Positions 34,573 to 43,290 of a DNA stretch of 64,000 nt are shown here, piece after piece. Every line of letters begins with the position of its first letter. The stretch's first letter is position 1. Source of the stretch: Rubricella aquisinus (GTDB taxonomy: Bacteria > Pseudomonadota > Alphaproteobacteria > Rhodobacterales > Rhodobacteraceae); NCBI RefSeq assembly GCF_014199445.1, contig NZ_JACIJS010000003.1, forward strand, positions 248,001 to 312,000. The letters run 5' to 3'. The notes beneath the pieces are model-generated. The model worked only from the letters and a program-made list of their open reading frames with translations. It did not search any database and was not told the DNA's origin. The position numbers were made by a program, and so were the translations under genes.

Positions 34573-35262
34573 ATGGACACTCTCATTCAATACGCGCCCT
34601 TGTTGGCGAAAGGCACGTTCGTCACGGTGATGCTCGCGGTGACGTCGCTTATTCTGGCGACCGTGCTGGGCAGCCTTGCTGCGGCAGGAAAGCTGGGCGG
34701 TGGCCGGATCGCCAAGGCGATTGTGTTCCTCTACACATCCATCGTGCGCGGCGTGCCCGATCTGGTGCTGATTCTGTTGATCTATTTTGGTGGTCAGCGG
34801 CTGGTGAACACCATCGGCAAGCAGTTCGGCATGGATTACATCGAGTTAAATCAGTTTTTTGCGGGCGTGCTGGCGATCGGCTTCATCTATGGGGCTTATC
34901 TGACAGAGACGTTTCGCGGCGCGTACCTGACTGTTCCGCCCGGGCAGGGGGAGGCGGCAAAGGCGCTGGGTATGCGCCCCTTTGGCATTTTCTGGGCGGT
35001 GAATTTCCCGCAAGTCATCCGATTTGCGCTGCCGGGCTATGCGAATGTCTGGCAGGTGCTGGTGAAATCCACGGCGGTCGTGTCGGTGATCGGGCTCGGT
35101 GATCTCGTTGGCCTCGCAGGGGACGCGGGCAAATCGGTGCGGGAGCCGTTCACCTTCTATTTTGCGGTGTTCTGCGTCTATCTCTGCATTACGGCGATCA
35201 GCCAATTCCTGTTTGACCGCGCAGAGCGGCGGTATTCGCGGGGGTTCTCGGATGCGCGTTGA
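34573..35262 (+). CDS. Polar amino-acid ABC transporter permease (HisQ-like)
   Basis: Protein of 229 aa, about five membrane segments. Family motifs are YTSIVRGVPDLVLILLIYFGGQ and the EAA loop GAYLTETFRGAYLTVPPGQGEAAKALGMRPFGIFWAVNFPQ. It forms one half of the inner-membrane channel. Its ribosome site is inside the preceding hairpin. It overlaps the second permease by 11 bp. Confidence 0.94.
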   Translation: MDTLIQYAPLLAKGTFVTVMLAVTSLILATVLGSLAAAGKLGGGRIAKAIVFLYTSIVRGVPDLVLILLIYFGGQRLVNTIGKQFGMDYIELNQFFAGVLAIGFIYGAYLTETFRGAYLTVPPGQGEAAKALGMRPFGIFWAVNFPQVIRFALPGYANVWQVLVKSTAVVSVIGLGDLVGLAGDAGKSVREPFTFYFAVFCVYLCITAISQFLFDRAERRYSRGFSDAR

Positions 35263-35938
35263 CCTCGTTCTGGCGAATTGGGAGCTGTTTCTGGGTGGGG
35301 TCTGGATGACGGTCCAGCTCACCGGCCTTGCATTGCTGATTGGCTTTTGCATCGCGATCCCGTTCGGCATCATCCGCGCGAACAAGGTCCCGGTCTGGTC
35401 GCAACTCATAAACGCGTATGTCTATGCGTTTCGCGGCACGCCGTTATTGGTGCAATTGTTCCTGATCTATTTCGGCCTCGCACAGTTCGATTTTGTCCGG
35501 GAAAGCTGGGCATGGGTGTTTCTGCGCGACGCATGGTGGTGCGCGCTGATCGCCTTCGCGCTCAATTCCGGTGCCTACGCGACGGAGATTATTCGCGGTG
35601 CCGTCGCCACCACCCCGAAGGGAGAGATCGAGGGCGCGCGCGCCTTGGGCCTTTCGCGCTGGCAGGTCTATGCGCTGGTGCTGCTGCCCTCCGCCCTACG
35701 GCGCGCTTTGCCGCAATACGGCAATGAGGTGGTGTTCATGCTGCATGGCTCTGCGGTGGCGAGCATCATCACCATTCAAGACATCCTTGGCGCAGGGCGT
35801 ACGCTGAACGCGCGCTATTATGTGGCCTATGAGGGCTTTTTGACCGCGGCGCTGCTATATATGGCGATCACGTTCCTTTTGGTGATGATCTTCCGCCAGT
35901 TGGAGCGTCGCTATCTGCGCCATCTCGCTCTACGGTAG
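35252..35938 (+). CDS. Polar amino-acid ABC transporter permease (HisM-like)
   Basis: Protein of 228 aa. It has YVYAFRGTPLLVQLFLIYFGL and the EAA loop NSGAYATEIIRGAVATTPKGEIEGARALGLSRWQVYALVLLPSALRRALP. It partners the preceding permease. The ATG at 35252 lies 11 bp before the stop of the previous gene. No ATP-binding subunit gene follows, nor is one present anywhere in the window. Confidence 0.94.
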   Translation: MRVDLVLANWELFLGGVWMTVQLTGLALLIGFCIAIPFGIIRANKVPVWSQLINAYVYAFRGTPLLVQLFLIYFGLAQFDFVRESWAWVFLRDAWWCALIAFALNSGAYATEIIRGAVATTPKGEIEGARALGLSRWQVYALVLLPSALRRALPQYGNEVVFMLHGSAVASIITIQDILGAGRTLNARYYVAYEGFLTAALLYMAITFLLVMIFRQLERRYLRHLALR

Positions 35939-36058
35939 CTATGCGTCGGGCGCATGGCGATTGTGCAAAGCTATGCGGTGAACTCGGAATTTCCATGACC
36001 TATGTGTTGTGCATCAGCGGCGTTGGGCCGCTGGAGCACAGCCAAGAGGGCATTAGGA

Positions 36059-36226
36059 ATGAACGACTTTTCGCAATTCACCCATCTCGACATGACACGG
36101 GTTGACGCTGAAGCACGCCAGATGCGCGCGCAAGCGATGCGTGACGCGCTCAAGGCATTTGGCACATGGATCGGCAATGGCGCACGCGCCGTGGTCGCGT
36201 TTATCGCACGGCCGTCGCACGTCTGA
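36059..36226 (+). CDS. Small protein, possibly RSP_7527 family
   Basis: Protein of 55 aa: MNDFSQFTHLDMTRVDAEA then RQMRAQAMRDALKAF and a C-terminal hydrophobic stretch (WIGNGARAVVAFIARPS). The MRAQAMRD segment resembles the short Rhodobacteraceae family named after RSP_7527, known only as conserved small proteins. TTAGGA lies upstream of the ATG. It is a single gene 120 bp after the ABC permeases and ahead of a terminator-like hairpin. Confidence 0.6.
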   Translation: MNDFSQFTHLDMTRVDAEARQMRAQAMRDALKAFGTWIGNGARAVVAFIARPSHV

Positions 36227-36328
36227 TCTGACGACCATTCTGCGGGGCGTTGTCCCGCTGATCCGGCGCTTCTGTCTGCATGACAGGAGCGCCGTTCTCG
36301 TTTTTGGGAGACGCTTTGAGGAATAGAA

Positions 36329-36359
36329 AAAGGCCGCGCCATGAACCGGCGCGGCCTTT
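36329..36359. terminator. Bidirectional rho-independent terminator
   Basis: AAAGGCCGCGCC (36329-36340) and GGCGCGGCCTTT (36348-36359) form a 12-bp stem with a 7-base loop. A-rich sequence precedes and T-rich sequence follows, so it can end both the plus-strand small gene and the minus-strand cytochrome gene (stop at 36386). Confidence 0.85.
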
Positions 36360-36385
36360 CTATTGTCGAATGAGACGTCTGCTGA

Positions 36386-37642
36386 TTACTGCGACAGGCT
36401 CTCAAGATAGGCGATCACATTCGCCCGGTCCTGTTCGCTGCGCAGACCGTTATAGGTCATCCGGGTGCCGGGCGCATATTCGCGCGGGTTCTCAAGGAAG
36501 CCGTTCAGCTCCTCATAGCCCCAGTTGCCCTCAAGGCTGGTCAGCGCATCAGAATAGCGGAAGCCATCGACGGAGGCTTTCTCACGCCCCACAATGTCCA
36601 CCAGATGCGGGCCGACACGGTTGGTCGGAGCGTCCGCGACATGGCAGGCACGGCACTGGCGGTAGACCTGCTCACCTGCGGCAGCGTCGGCGGAGGCCAT
36701 GAAGGCCGGCAGGGCGACGGCTTCGGTCGCCTCTGCAACGGCTTCCGTTGCGGCAGCGGTTGCATCCTGAGCCGTTTCGGTCGCGGCGGCGGTTGCCTCT
36801 TCGGCTGCCTCGGTTGCGGAGGCAACCTGCTCTGTCGCTTCTTCCTGAACGACCGTCAGGGCCGCGGTCACATCTGCGGCTGCACTCTCAACTGCTGCGG
36901 TCGCGGCATCCGCCATTTCGGTCGCTTCCTCGGTCACGGCCTCTGCGGCTTCAGCGACAGCGGTGGTGGCCTCTTCAACGATTGCGTTGGCCTCTTCTTC
37001 GACCGCCTCAACGGCCTCTTCGGCCGTGGCCGGGGCGTCGCTGACCGGTGCAGCCGCATCGGATGCCGCCTGCGGGGCCTCCTCCGCGACGGCTTCGGTG
37101 ATATAGGGGGCCAGATCAGTGCCGGACACGGACGCGAGATACGCGATCATGTTGCCGCGATCCTCGGACCGGCGCATGCCGTTATAGCCCATCTTGGTTC
37201 CCGGCATGTAGCCTTTCGGGTTCTCAAGGAAGAGATACATCGCTTCCGGGGTCCATTCGCCACCGAAATTCGCCATCGCGTCGGAATAGGCATATTCCTC
37301 AATCGCGCCTTTTGGACGACCGATCACATCATAGAGATGCGGGCCAACGCCGTTTGCACCGTCTTCGAGCTTGTGACAGGCCGCGCACTGGCGCCACAGG
37401 GTCTCCCCATCTGCGGCATTCGCGGCCAGCAGGATCTCTGCAATGGAGGGGGCTTCTTCAGCCACTTCGGCCACGGCTGTATCCGCGTCCGGCAGTTCGA
37501 TCACGAACGCCTGCTCATGGTGATCCTTATGGCCGGCTTCGCCCGTGCCATAAATGATATCGCCAGCCCAGCCAAACAGCATGAAGGCGAGGAAGGATCC
37601 CAGCACACCTGCCGCGATCTTGTTGAACTCGAGTGCGTCCAT
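36386..37642 (-). CDS. Membrane-anchored two-domain cytochrome c with Ala/Glu/Thr-rich linker
   Basis: Protein of 418 aa. One N-terminal membrane anchor (residues 9-29) is followed by a first class I cytochrome c domain (CAACH at 86-90, distal GTKMGYNGM with Met151). A low-complexity linker (about 186-312, repeats such as EEATAAATE and AVAEATEAV) leads to a second cytochrome domain (CRACH at 330-334, GTRMTYNGL with Met395). The two domains are clearly a duplication of each other. Related roseobacter proteins next to pheA normally carry one haem domain, so this form may wire two redox partners. It would be exported and need Ccm proteins such as CcmI. Divergent from pheA. Confidence 0.9.
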   Translation of the reverse strand: MDALEFNKIAAGVLGSFLAFMLFGWAGDIIYGTGEAGHKDHHEQAFVIELPDADTAVAEVAEEAPSIAEILLAANAADGETLWRQCAACHKLEDGANGVGPHLYDVIGRPKGAIEEYAYSDAMANFGGEWTPEAMYLFLENPKGYMPGTKMGYNGMRRSEDRGNMIAYLASVSGTDLAPYITEAVAEEAPQAASDAAAPVSDAPATAEEAVEAVEEEANAIVEEATTAVAEAAEAVTEEATEMADAATAAVESAAADVTAALTVVQEEATEQVASATEAAEEATAAATETAQDATAAATEAVAEATEAVALPAFMASADAAAGEQVYRQCRACHVADAPTNRVGPHLVDIVGREKASVDGFRYSDALTSLEGNWGYEELNGFLENPREYAPGTRMTYNGLRSEQDRANVIAYLESLSQ

Positions 37643-37778
37643 AGGTGAAGACCTCTCTGACATTAACGTCGCATGATTTTGCGCTTGTTTACGCGCTACC
37701 CATCGCGGATGACAAGGTGTAGAACCCGCGACCAATCGCCCAACTGGTGAAAAAGCGGCTAAAATTGCGGAGGACAGC

Positions 37779-38621
37779 ATGAATGCAGCGGTAAAGCGCG
37801 TCTCGTTTCAGGGGGAAGCCGGGGCCTATTCCCATCAGGCGGTCGTGGAGGTGTTTCCCGGTGCCGAGGCGCTGCCCTGCAAAACCTTCGAAGCCGCGAT
37901 TGACGCGGTGCGTGAGGGGCGGGCCGATCATGCCATGCTGCCGGTCGAGAATTCGACCTATGGCCGCGTCGCGGACATCCACCAGCTTTTGCCCCATAGC
38001 GGCCTGCATATCGTCGGCGAGCATTTCGTGCGGGTCCATATCAACCTGATGGCGCTCAAGGGCGTCACACTCGATCAGGTGAAAGAGGCGCAGAGCCATA
38101 CTGTCCTGCTGGGCCAGTGCCGCAGCTTCCTCAAGGAGCACGGGATTCATCCTATCGTGGGCGTCGATACGGCGGGATCCGCGCGTGAGATTGCGGAACT
38201 TGGCGATCCAAGCCGCGCGGCGCTTGCCTCTGAACTCGCGGCGGAAATCTATGACCTCGATCTGTTGGCCCGCCATATCGAGGATCAGGCGCATAACACG
38301 ACCCGATTCCTTGTCATGGCGCCTGAACCGGAAGTGCCCGAACAGGGCACCGACCCCGTCATCACCACATTCGTGTTCCGGGTCCGCAACATCCCTGCGG
38401 CCCTTTACAAGGCGATGGGTGGTTTCGCGACGAATGGCGTGAACATGACCAAGCTGGAAAGCTATATGGTCGATGGCTCCTTCACCGCGACGCAGTTCTA
38501 TGCCGATATCGACGGCCACCCCGATGACCCGGCGGTGCGCCGCGCGATGGAGGAGCTACGGTACTTCACCAGCTATCTGGAAGTGCTGGGCAGCTATAAA
38601 GCCGACCCGACGCGACCGTAG
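37779..38621 (+). CDS. pheA: Prephenate dehydratase
   Basis: Protein of 280 aa without a chorismate mutase domain. The catalytic domain begins VSFQGEAGAYSHQAVVEVFPG and includes the TRF motif (NTTRFLVMA, Thr-Arg-Phe). A C-terminal ACT domain (FRVRNIPAALYKAMGGFATNGVNMTKLESYM) gives phenylalanine feedback control. It converts prephenate to phenylpyruvate. GGAGGACAGC precedes the ATG. Divergent from the cytochrome gene over 136 bp. Confidence 0.97.
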   Translation: MNAAVKRVSFQGEAGAYSHQAVVEVFPGAEALPCKTFEAAIDAVREGRADHAMLPVENSTYGRVADIHQLLPHSGLHIVGEHFVRVHINLMALKGVTLDQVKEAQSHTVLLGQCRSFLKEHGIHPIVGVDTAGSAREIAELGDPSRAALASELAAEIYDLDLLARHIEDQAHNTTRFLVMAPEPEVPEQGTDPVITTFVFRVRNIPAALYKAMGGFATNGVNMTKLESYMVDGSFTATQFYADIDGHPDDPAVRRAMEELRYFTSYLEVLGSYKADPTRP

Positions 38622-38690
38622 GAAAGAGTTTGTGTTGGGAGGGCGCAGTCCTCCCACCCTTTGCGACCGCGCCACACTGGGGGGCAGGCG

Positions 38691-39164
38691 TTAGCGCGTT
38701 TCCAGCCGGAATTTGAGGAATGTCTCCCCGTCATAGTCAACTGTGCCAATCTGCGTCGCCCCGAGTTTTCTTAGCGCGCCCAGATGTTTGCGCGATGGCG
38801 GCAGCAAAAAGGTCACGAAGGGAATGCGGTCGTCACCCTTGGCAAATGCGAGCGCCTTTTGCGTGATCCGGCGGCCAAGGCCGAAAACGTCCGGCCTTAG
38901 GACCAGCCCGAAATCCCATTCGTCCCCTTCCTTCTGAAATCCGCCCCAACCGACATAGGCGCCATCGTTGAGGAACGCCCAGTGCCCCAGCCCGTCGCGC
39001 GCCCAGCTTGCCTCTTTGAATGCGACGAACCGGTCCACCGCTGCCACGTCCCAATGCGATTTCAGCAGCGGCATATGCTCGGCCACGCGTGGGTCGGACA
39101 TATGCGCCGCGATTTCTTCTGCGGGAATGGTCGTCAATCGTGTGAACGTGATTTTGTCGTGCAA
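38691..39164 (-). CDS. GNAT-family acetyltransferase
   Basis: Protein of about 157 aa. It shows the RimJ/RimL-like GNAT layout: ITFTRLTTIPAEEIAAHMSDPRV, GHWAFLNDGAYVGWGGFQKEGDEWDFGLVLRPDVFGLGRRIT, and a C-terminal KLGATQIGTVDYDGETFLKFRLE. The acceptor is unknown. No ATG fits; a TTG at 39164 with AAAAGGG upstream is the best start, though the frame stays open to 39260. Single gene on the minus strand. Confidence 0.8.
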   Translation of the reverse strand: MHDKITFTRLTTIPAEEIAAHMSDPRVAEHMPLLKSHWDVAAVDRFVAFKEASWARDGLGHWAFLNDGAYVGWGGFQKEGDEWDFGLVLRPDVFGLGRRITQKALAFAKGDDRIPFVTFLLPPSRKHLGALRKLGATQIGTVDYDGETFLKFRLETR

Positions 39165-39276
39165 AATGAGACCCTTTTCGGATGCTGCCGGGAGGTGATG
39201 ATCCCAAAGCCAAGCAGAGCGGGTACTCCGGGCTGCTGGCATCGTCCAGCCCGCAAACACAGATTGCAGCGCGGCG

Positions 39277-40326
39277 TCACATCACGGCAACAGCGCCCCA
39301 AACAAGGCCAACCAAGACCGTCAAAACTGTCACCGCAAACGCATAGGCCGCCAGTTTCGAGCGGGAAAAGGGCCGCTCGCCATAGGTCCGGCCATCAATG
39401 CCGGAGACCACGATTTTCTTGGCCCGCCCGCCATAGCTGTAGTGCAAAATCCAAACCGGCAGCAGGATACGGCGATAATGGATGCCGGTTGTGTCCGTCC
39501 GGTAGCGCTGCACCTCGGTGCCGCGCTTATCGACCTTGCGGATGATGCGGTTGCGGATCAGCAGATCCTTGTCATCAGCGTTGGCGCGTAAGCCTTCGTC
39601 CACCGTCATATGATGCCGTTCCGCCGCGAACCCAGCGATAAACCCTGGTTGATAGGCACGCAGGCGCGACGGGTCAAAATCATGGAGGATGCCGTCGCGG
39701 ATCAACGGCGTGACATGGGGGGAGGCCGGGACCAACAGATCATCGAAGGTGATCCGCATCTTGCCAGTGGTCTCGCGGGTCCGGCGATGTTTACCGCTGC
39801 CCACCACATACGTGGCCCAATATTCGACGGCTTCCTGCGAATCGAATGTCCAGAACGGGACATAGATTGGGGCCAACCGGCCCTGTGACGCGATATCCTT
39901 GAGGTCATCTGGTGCTGCGATCCGGCCCTTGATCCACGCCGCGATGCCGCGCGCCGCGTCCTCGTGTGTGCGGGCAAAGGGAATGACGGCCATGGTTTCA
40001 AACGCGCTTTGTTCGGTGCCGCGCACCACAGGGCCATCGCAATAGGCGCATCTGTCGGACAGGGACGGCCCGGCAAACACGACCTCGCCGCCGCAGGTTT
40101 GGCATTTGTGGATCTGTTCACCCTGAAACGCGGGCTGTTCGGCCTCTGGCCGGTCGGGATCGTAGGGAAACTCATCCGCCGCGCGCGCGTCCCCGTCGCT
40201 GGAGAGCGGGCGATAGGTGCCGCAGCTGTGGCAGGTCAGTTCCTGCGCGCGCGGATCAAACAGGCATTGGCCCCCGCATGCGAGGCACAAAAGATCAATC
40301 TGATGAACCTGCGCGCCCCCGGTCAT
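39277..40326 (-). CDS. Zinc-ribbon protein with C-terminal membrane segment
   Basis: Protein of 349 aa. Cys pairs occur as CLACGG, CHSCG, CQTCGG and CAYCDG in the first 100 residues, so two zinc ribbons are likely. The middle domain is rich in WTF and YWATYVVGSGKHRRTRETTG, and the C-terminus has one membrane helix (AYAFAVTVLTVLVGLVWGAVAV). Similar proteins are annotated as TFIIB-type zinc ribbon or PriA-like zinc proteins; function unknown. Its ATG shares one base with the preceding gene's stop (TGATG). Confidence 0.8.
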   Translation of the reverse strand: MTGGAQVHQIDLLCLACGGQCLFDPRAQELTCHSCGTYRPLSSDGDARAADEFPYDPDRPEAEQPAFQGEQIHKCQTCGGEVVFAGPSLSDRCAYCDGPVVRGTEQSAFETMAVIPFARTHEDAARGIAAWIKGRIAAPDDLKDIASQGRLAPIYVPFWTFDSQEAVEYWATYVVGSGKHRRTRETTGKMRITFDDLLVPASPHVTPLIRDGILHDFDPSRLRAYQPGFIAGFAAERHHMTVDEGLRANADDKDLLIRNRIIRKVDKRGTEVQRYRTDTTGIHYRRILLPVWILHYSYGGRAKKIVVSGIDGRTYGERPFSRSKLAAYAFAVTVLTVLVGLVWGAVAVM

Positions 40327-40646
40327 CACGAATCCGACAGGGCGGACAGAAGTTCAAGCAGCACCCAGAGCCGCACCGTCCCCCGATCCACCGCCGCGTC
40401 CAGATCGCCGGTCACGGCCCAATCGCCAATCACCGTCGCAATCAGCCATGTAAACGAAAGCCAGATCACGATCACAAGCCACCCCGTGACGGAACGCAGC
40501 CACCCCGCGGAGTCTTTCTTCAGATCGTGATTGGCTTCAAAGATCGAGATGGTCTTGCGCACCTGACCAAGCCCGATCAACGTCGATACCGCCAAGAGAA
40601 CCAGCACCGACAGCGCGGGCAAGGCAAATTGGGAGAGGGCTTCCAT
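40326..40646 (-). CDS. Small two-helix membrane protein
   Basis: Protein of 106 aa with two membrane segments (residues 7-25, FALPALSVLVLLAVSTLIG; and 50-72, TGWLVIVIWLSFTWLIATVIG) and a short helical C-terminus (VRLWVLLELLSALSDS). The stop overlaps the zinc-ribbon gene start. Not recognised as a named family; co-translation suggests it works with the zinc-ribbon membrane protein. Confidence 0.7.
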   Translation of the reverse strand: MEALSQFALPALSVLVLLAVSTLIGLGQVRKTISIFEANHDLKKDSAGWLRSVTGWLVIVIWLSFTWLIATVIGDWAVTGDLDAAVDRGTVRLWVLLELLSALSDS

Positions 40647-40680
40647 CGCGATGACATTCCTCCTTGGCGGCAAGGCCCCG

Positions 40681-41115
40681 TCAGGACCGCGCCAGCACCT
40701 CCACATGATTGCCTAGCCGCTTCACGGCTTTCTTGTAGCGTTTGGCGATGCGCGCCTCGGCAAGCCCCATGCCGCGCAGGGCAAGGCGCGCGCGCAATGT
40801 CTCTGCACTCAGTTCAGTGGTGACGCGCAACTCGGTCTTGCGGGGGGAGCGGGGGTGCAGGGCGACCGTGATCTTGGCCCGATAACCGCCGCCGGACAAA
40901 AGCCACCGCATGTGGCCATCCTCCTCCTCCGGCAGGCGGATCAGGGCGGCTTCCCGCTCTTTGTCACGATAGCTGCCGGTGAGCCGCCATGCGCCAGTGC
41001 CGTTTGGGCTGACAGCCACCTCCTCCACGCCAAGGGACAGACGGCATGGATCGGTCAGGATCGCTTTGGCGCGCTCGTCGTCGCATTCGATCAGGTCTTC
41101 ATGGTGGAGCTTCAT
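40681..41115 (-). CDS. Uncharacterised conserved protein, SRPBCC-like
   Basis: Protein of 144 aa, no membrane segment. It opens MKLHHEDLIECDDERAKAI, continues with a beta-rich middle (GAWRLTGSYRDKEREAALIRLPEE, YRAKITVALHPRSPRKTEL), and ends in a basic helix (AEARIAKRYKKAVKRLGNHVE). The layout suggests a START/SRPBCC-type hydrophobic pocket, but this is a weak pattern match. Its start codon is adjacent to the nudC stop (41116), so it is in the same operon. Confidence 0.65.
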   Translation of the reverse strand: MKLHHEDLIECDDERAKAILTDPCRLSLGVEEVAVSPNGTGAWRLTGSYRDKEREAALIRLPEEEDGHMRWLLSGGGYRAKITVALHPRSPRKTELRVTTELSAETLRARLALRGMGLAEARIAKRYKKAVKRLGNHVEVLARS

Positions 41116-42072
41116 TCACGCCTCGTCCGCGAGCCACATTTCCAGAAGGGAGCGTGCGATTGCCCCCTTGCGCGCAGGCAGCAGATCGGGGTCGTGCCCG
41201 GCCATTGCCATCATGCACCGCTCCTTGCTCACCCACATTGCGTCCTCCACCTCCACCGGATCAAGGGTGATGTCGCGGGTCAGCGCCTCCCCCTTGCAGC
41301 CGATCATCAGGGAGGAGGGAAAGGGCCACGGTTGAGAGGCGAGATAGGTCACCGGGCCGACCTCGATCTGTGTTTCTTCGACCACCTCGCGGCGCACTGC
41401 CGCCTCGATCGTTTCGCCCGGTTCCATGAAACCCGCGAGCAGAGAATACATCCCCTCCGGCCAGCCGGGAGAGCGGCCCAACAGCACGTCATTGCCATGG
41501 GTGATCAGCATGATGACCACAGGATCGGTGCGCGGGAAATGATGCGCGCCGCAGTCAGGGCAGGTGCGCTGCCAGCCGCCCTTGTTCACGTTGCTTTTGG
41601 CACCACACCGCGCGCAATGGGGATGGGTGCGTTGCCATTCAAGGATCGCACGGGCGGTCGCCAAATCCCCGGCCTCATAGCCGCTCAAGCCGCCCATGGC
41701 GCTGCGCAGCGCGGTGAAGCCATACCGCTCGGGCAGGCTGGGATGGTGGTTGATGCTTTGGTCGATGAAGGCGCGCATCGCGTCCGCATCAAGGCTCGGA
41801 TCGACCCAAGCGGAGATATCGACGGTGAAGCGCGGCGCGCCATGGGACAGGCCCAGAAACAGCATCTCACCGCCTTCGCGCAGCACCTCTGCGTCCATCG
41901 GCAGCCAGCCCGCGCGCAGGCCCTCTTCGGTGGTTTCAATCAACGGTTTGCCGCGCCACACCGGCACACATCGCGCCGCCGGATCGGCGGCCGCGCGGGC
42001 CAGCGCGTCCGGCTCACGCAGATGGGCGGCCCGGTCCAGACTGGTTTCGGAAAAGGCAATCGGATCGACCAT
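41116..42072 (-). CDS. nudC: NAD+ diphosphatase / RNA deNADding hydrolase NudC
   Basis: Protein of 318 aa from the ATG at 42072. A zinc ribbon (CARCGAKSN...CPDCG) precedes the Nudix box (GFMEPGETIEAAVRREVVEET) and the family tag SQPWPFPSSLM. It splits NADH/NAD into NMN and AMP and removes NAD caps from RNA. The Nudix box ends QI where consensus has a Gly, a minor change. A GTG 9 bp upstream is an alternative start; GGAG fits the ATG better. Confidence 0.95.
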   Translation of the reverse strand: MVDPIAFSETSLDRAAHLREPDALARAAADPAARCVPVWRGKPLIETTEEGLRAGWLPMDAEVLREGGEMLFLGLSHGAPRFTVDISAWVDPSLDADAMRAFIDQSINHHPSLPERYGFTALRSAMGGLSGYEAGDLATARAILEWQRTHPHCARCGAKSNVNKGGWQRTCPDCGAHHFPRTDPVVIMLITHGNDVLLGRSPGWPEGMYSLLAGFMEPGETIEAAVRREVVEETQIEVGPVTYLASQPWPFPSSLMIGCKGEALTRDITLDPVEVEDAMWVSKERCMMAMAGHDPDLLPARKGAIARSLLEMWLADEA

Positions 42073-42192
42073 GGCGCGCACTCCAGCAACAGAATTGACG
42101 TCGGTTGTAGGCCGAAGCGCGCGGGGTTTCCACCGATGCTTGACCTTTTTGTCCGGTCACGTCTCACTGTCGAAAACCGCAGGGAGGACAGC

Positions 42193-43290
42193 ATGGCCAA
42201 GGCGCTGATCGTGGGAGCAGGGATCAACGGGCTAAGCACCGCATGGGCGCTGACCAAACGCGGCTGGGATGTGGAAGTGTTCGAGGCAGGGCCAGTGCCC
42301 AACCCCAAGGCCGCGAGCACCGATCACCACCGCCTGATCCGCAGCCATTATACCGATCCCGGCTATGCCGCCCGGATTTCAGAGGCGTTCAGCGCATGGG
42401 ACCGGATGTTCGACGATCTGGGGGAGCGGCCTTACGCGCCGCTCGGCATCCTTGGCCTGTCGCGAGAGGAGGGCGACTGGACGGATCGCTGCCGCGCGAC
42501 CATGGCCGCGCGCGGTGTGCGCAGCGATCTTTTGGACCCGGATGAGGTCGCCGCCCGCTATCCGATGCTTGAGACGGACGGTGTGCGCTATGGCCTCCTC
42601 ACGCGGGATGGTGGGGCGCTGATGGCGAGGCGTATCCTGGCAGCCCTCGCGGCGTGGCTCCGGGGCGCGGGCGTCGTGATCCATGAGCACAGCCCGGTGA
42701 CGGAGGTTGACCCGGCAGGCAGTCTGCGCAGCACGACAGGGCGGCATCACGCGGACCGCATCATCGTGACCGCCGGGATCGAGACGGGCGCGTTCTGCCC
42801 GGCGCTCGCGCCCAAGGTTCATCCCCGGCGGGTGACCGTGATCTATGCGCTGCCGCCCGACGATCTGCGCGAAGCTTGGGAGGCTGGCCCATGCTGGATT
42901 GATCTTGGCGGGGAGGATGACCTTTGGGGTATGCCGCCCATAGCAGGACTGCCGATGAAACTCGGGTTCGGGGCCTATACCCAGCCCGGCGACCCGGCGA
43001 CGGAACGCGCGGTGCGTCAGGCTGATATCGACGCGGTGATGGGCGCCTATCAGGGGCGGTTCAAGGGTATCGAGCGGTTCACCGTGGTGGAGCCGCATGT
43101 GAATTTCTACCTCATGGCGGAGGAAGAACGCTTCCTCATGCATCAGGAGGGCGCTGCGCTTTTTGCCACGGCAGATAGCGGCCATGGCTTTAAGTTCGGG
43201 GCGCTGTCGGGAGAGGATATTGCCGAGGCTGCGGATGGCGGGAACGTGCCCGCCATCGCACGGCGTATGGCAGGGTTATTGCAGGTCTGA
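42193..43290 (+). CDS. FAD-dependent amine oxidase, monomeric sarcosine oxidase-like
   Basis: Protein of 365 aa. The dinucleotide motif ALIVGAGINGLSTAWALTKRG is at the start, and ATADSGHGFKFGALSGEDIAE at the C-terminus is the mark of the MSOX/N-methyltryptophan oxidase family. In MSOX a Cys anchors FAD covalently just before the PDEHF region; here the aligned stretch reads HVNFYLMAEEERFL, with Asn at the Cys position, so flavin is probably non-covalent. Substrate unknown: an N-methyl amino acid or a related amine. GGGAGGACAGC precedes the ATG. The 3' end overlaps patB by 15 bp. Confidence 0.88.
   Translation: MAKALIVGAGINGLSTAWALTKRGWDVEVFEAGPVPNPKAASTDHHRLIRSHYTDPGYAARISEAFSAWDRMFDDLGERPYAPLGILGLSREEGDWTDRCRATMAARGVRSDLLDPDEVAARYPMLETDGVRYGLLTRDGGALMARRILAALAAWLRGAGVVIHEHSPVTEVDPAGSLRSTTGRHHADRIIVTAGIETGAFCPALAPKVHPRRVTVIYALPPDDLREAWEAGPCWIDLGGEDDLWGMPPIAGLPMKLGFGAYTQPGDPATERAVRQADIDAVMGAYQGRFKGIERFTVVEPHVNFYLMAEEERFLMHQEGAALFATADSGHGFKFGALSGEDIAEAADGGNVPAIARRMAGLLQV

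Noticed and set aside
40855-42192. Upstream extension of the flavoprotein frame to 811 codons
   Set aside because: The extension is antisense to nudC and its neighbour; a clear ribosome site and the Rossmann start motif place the real start at 42193.
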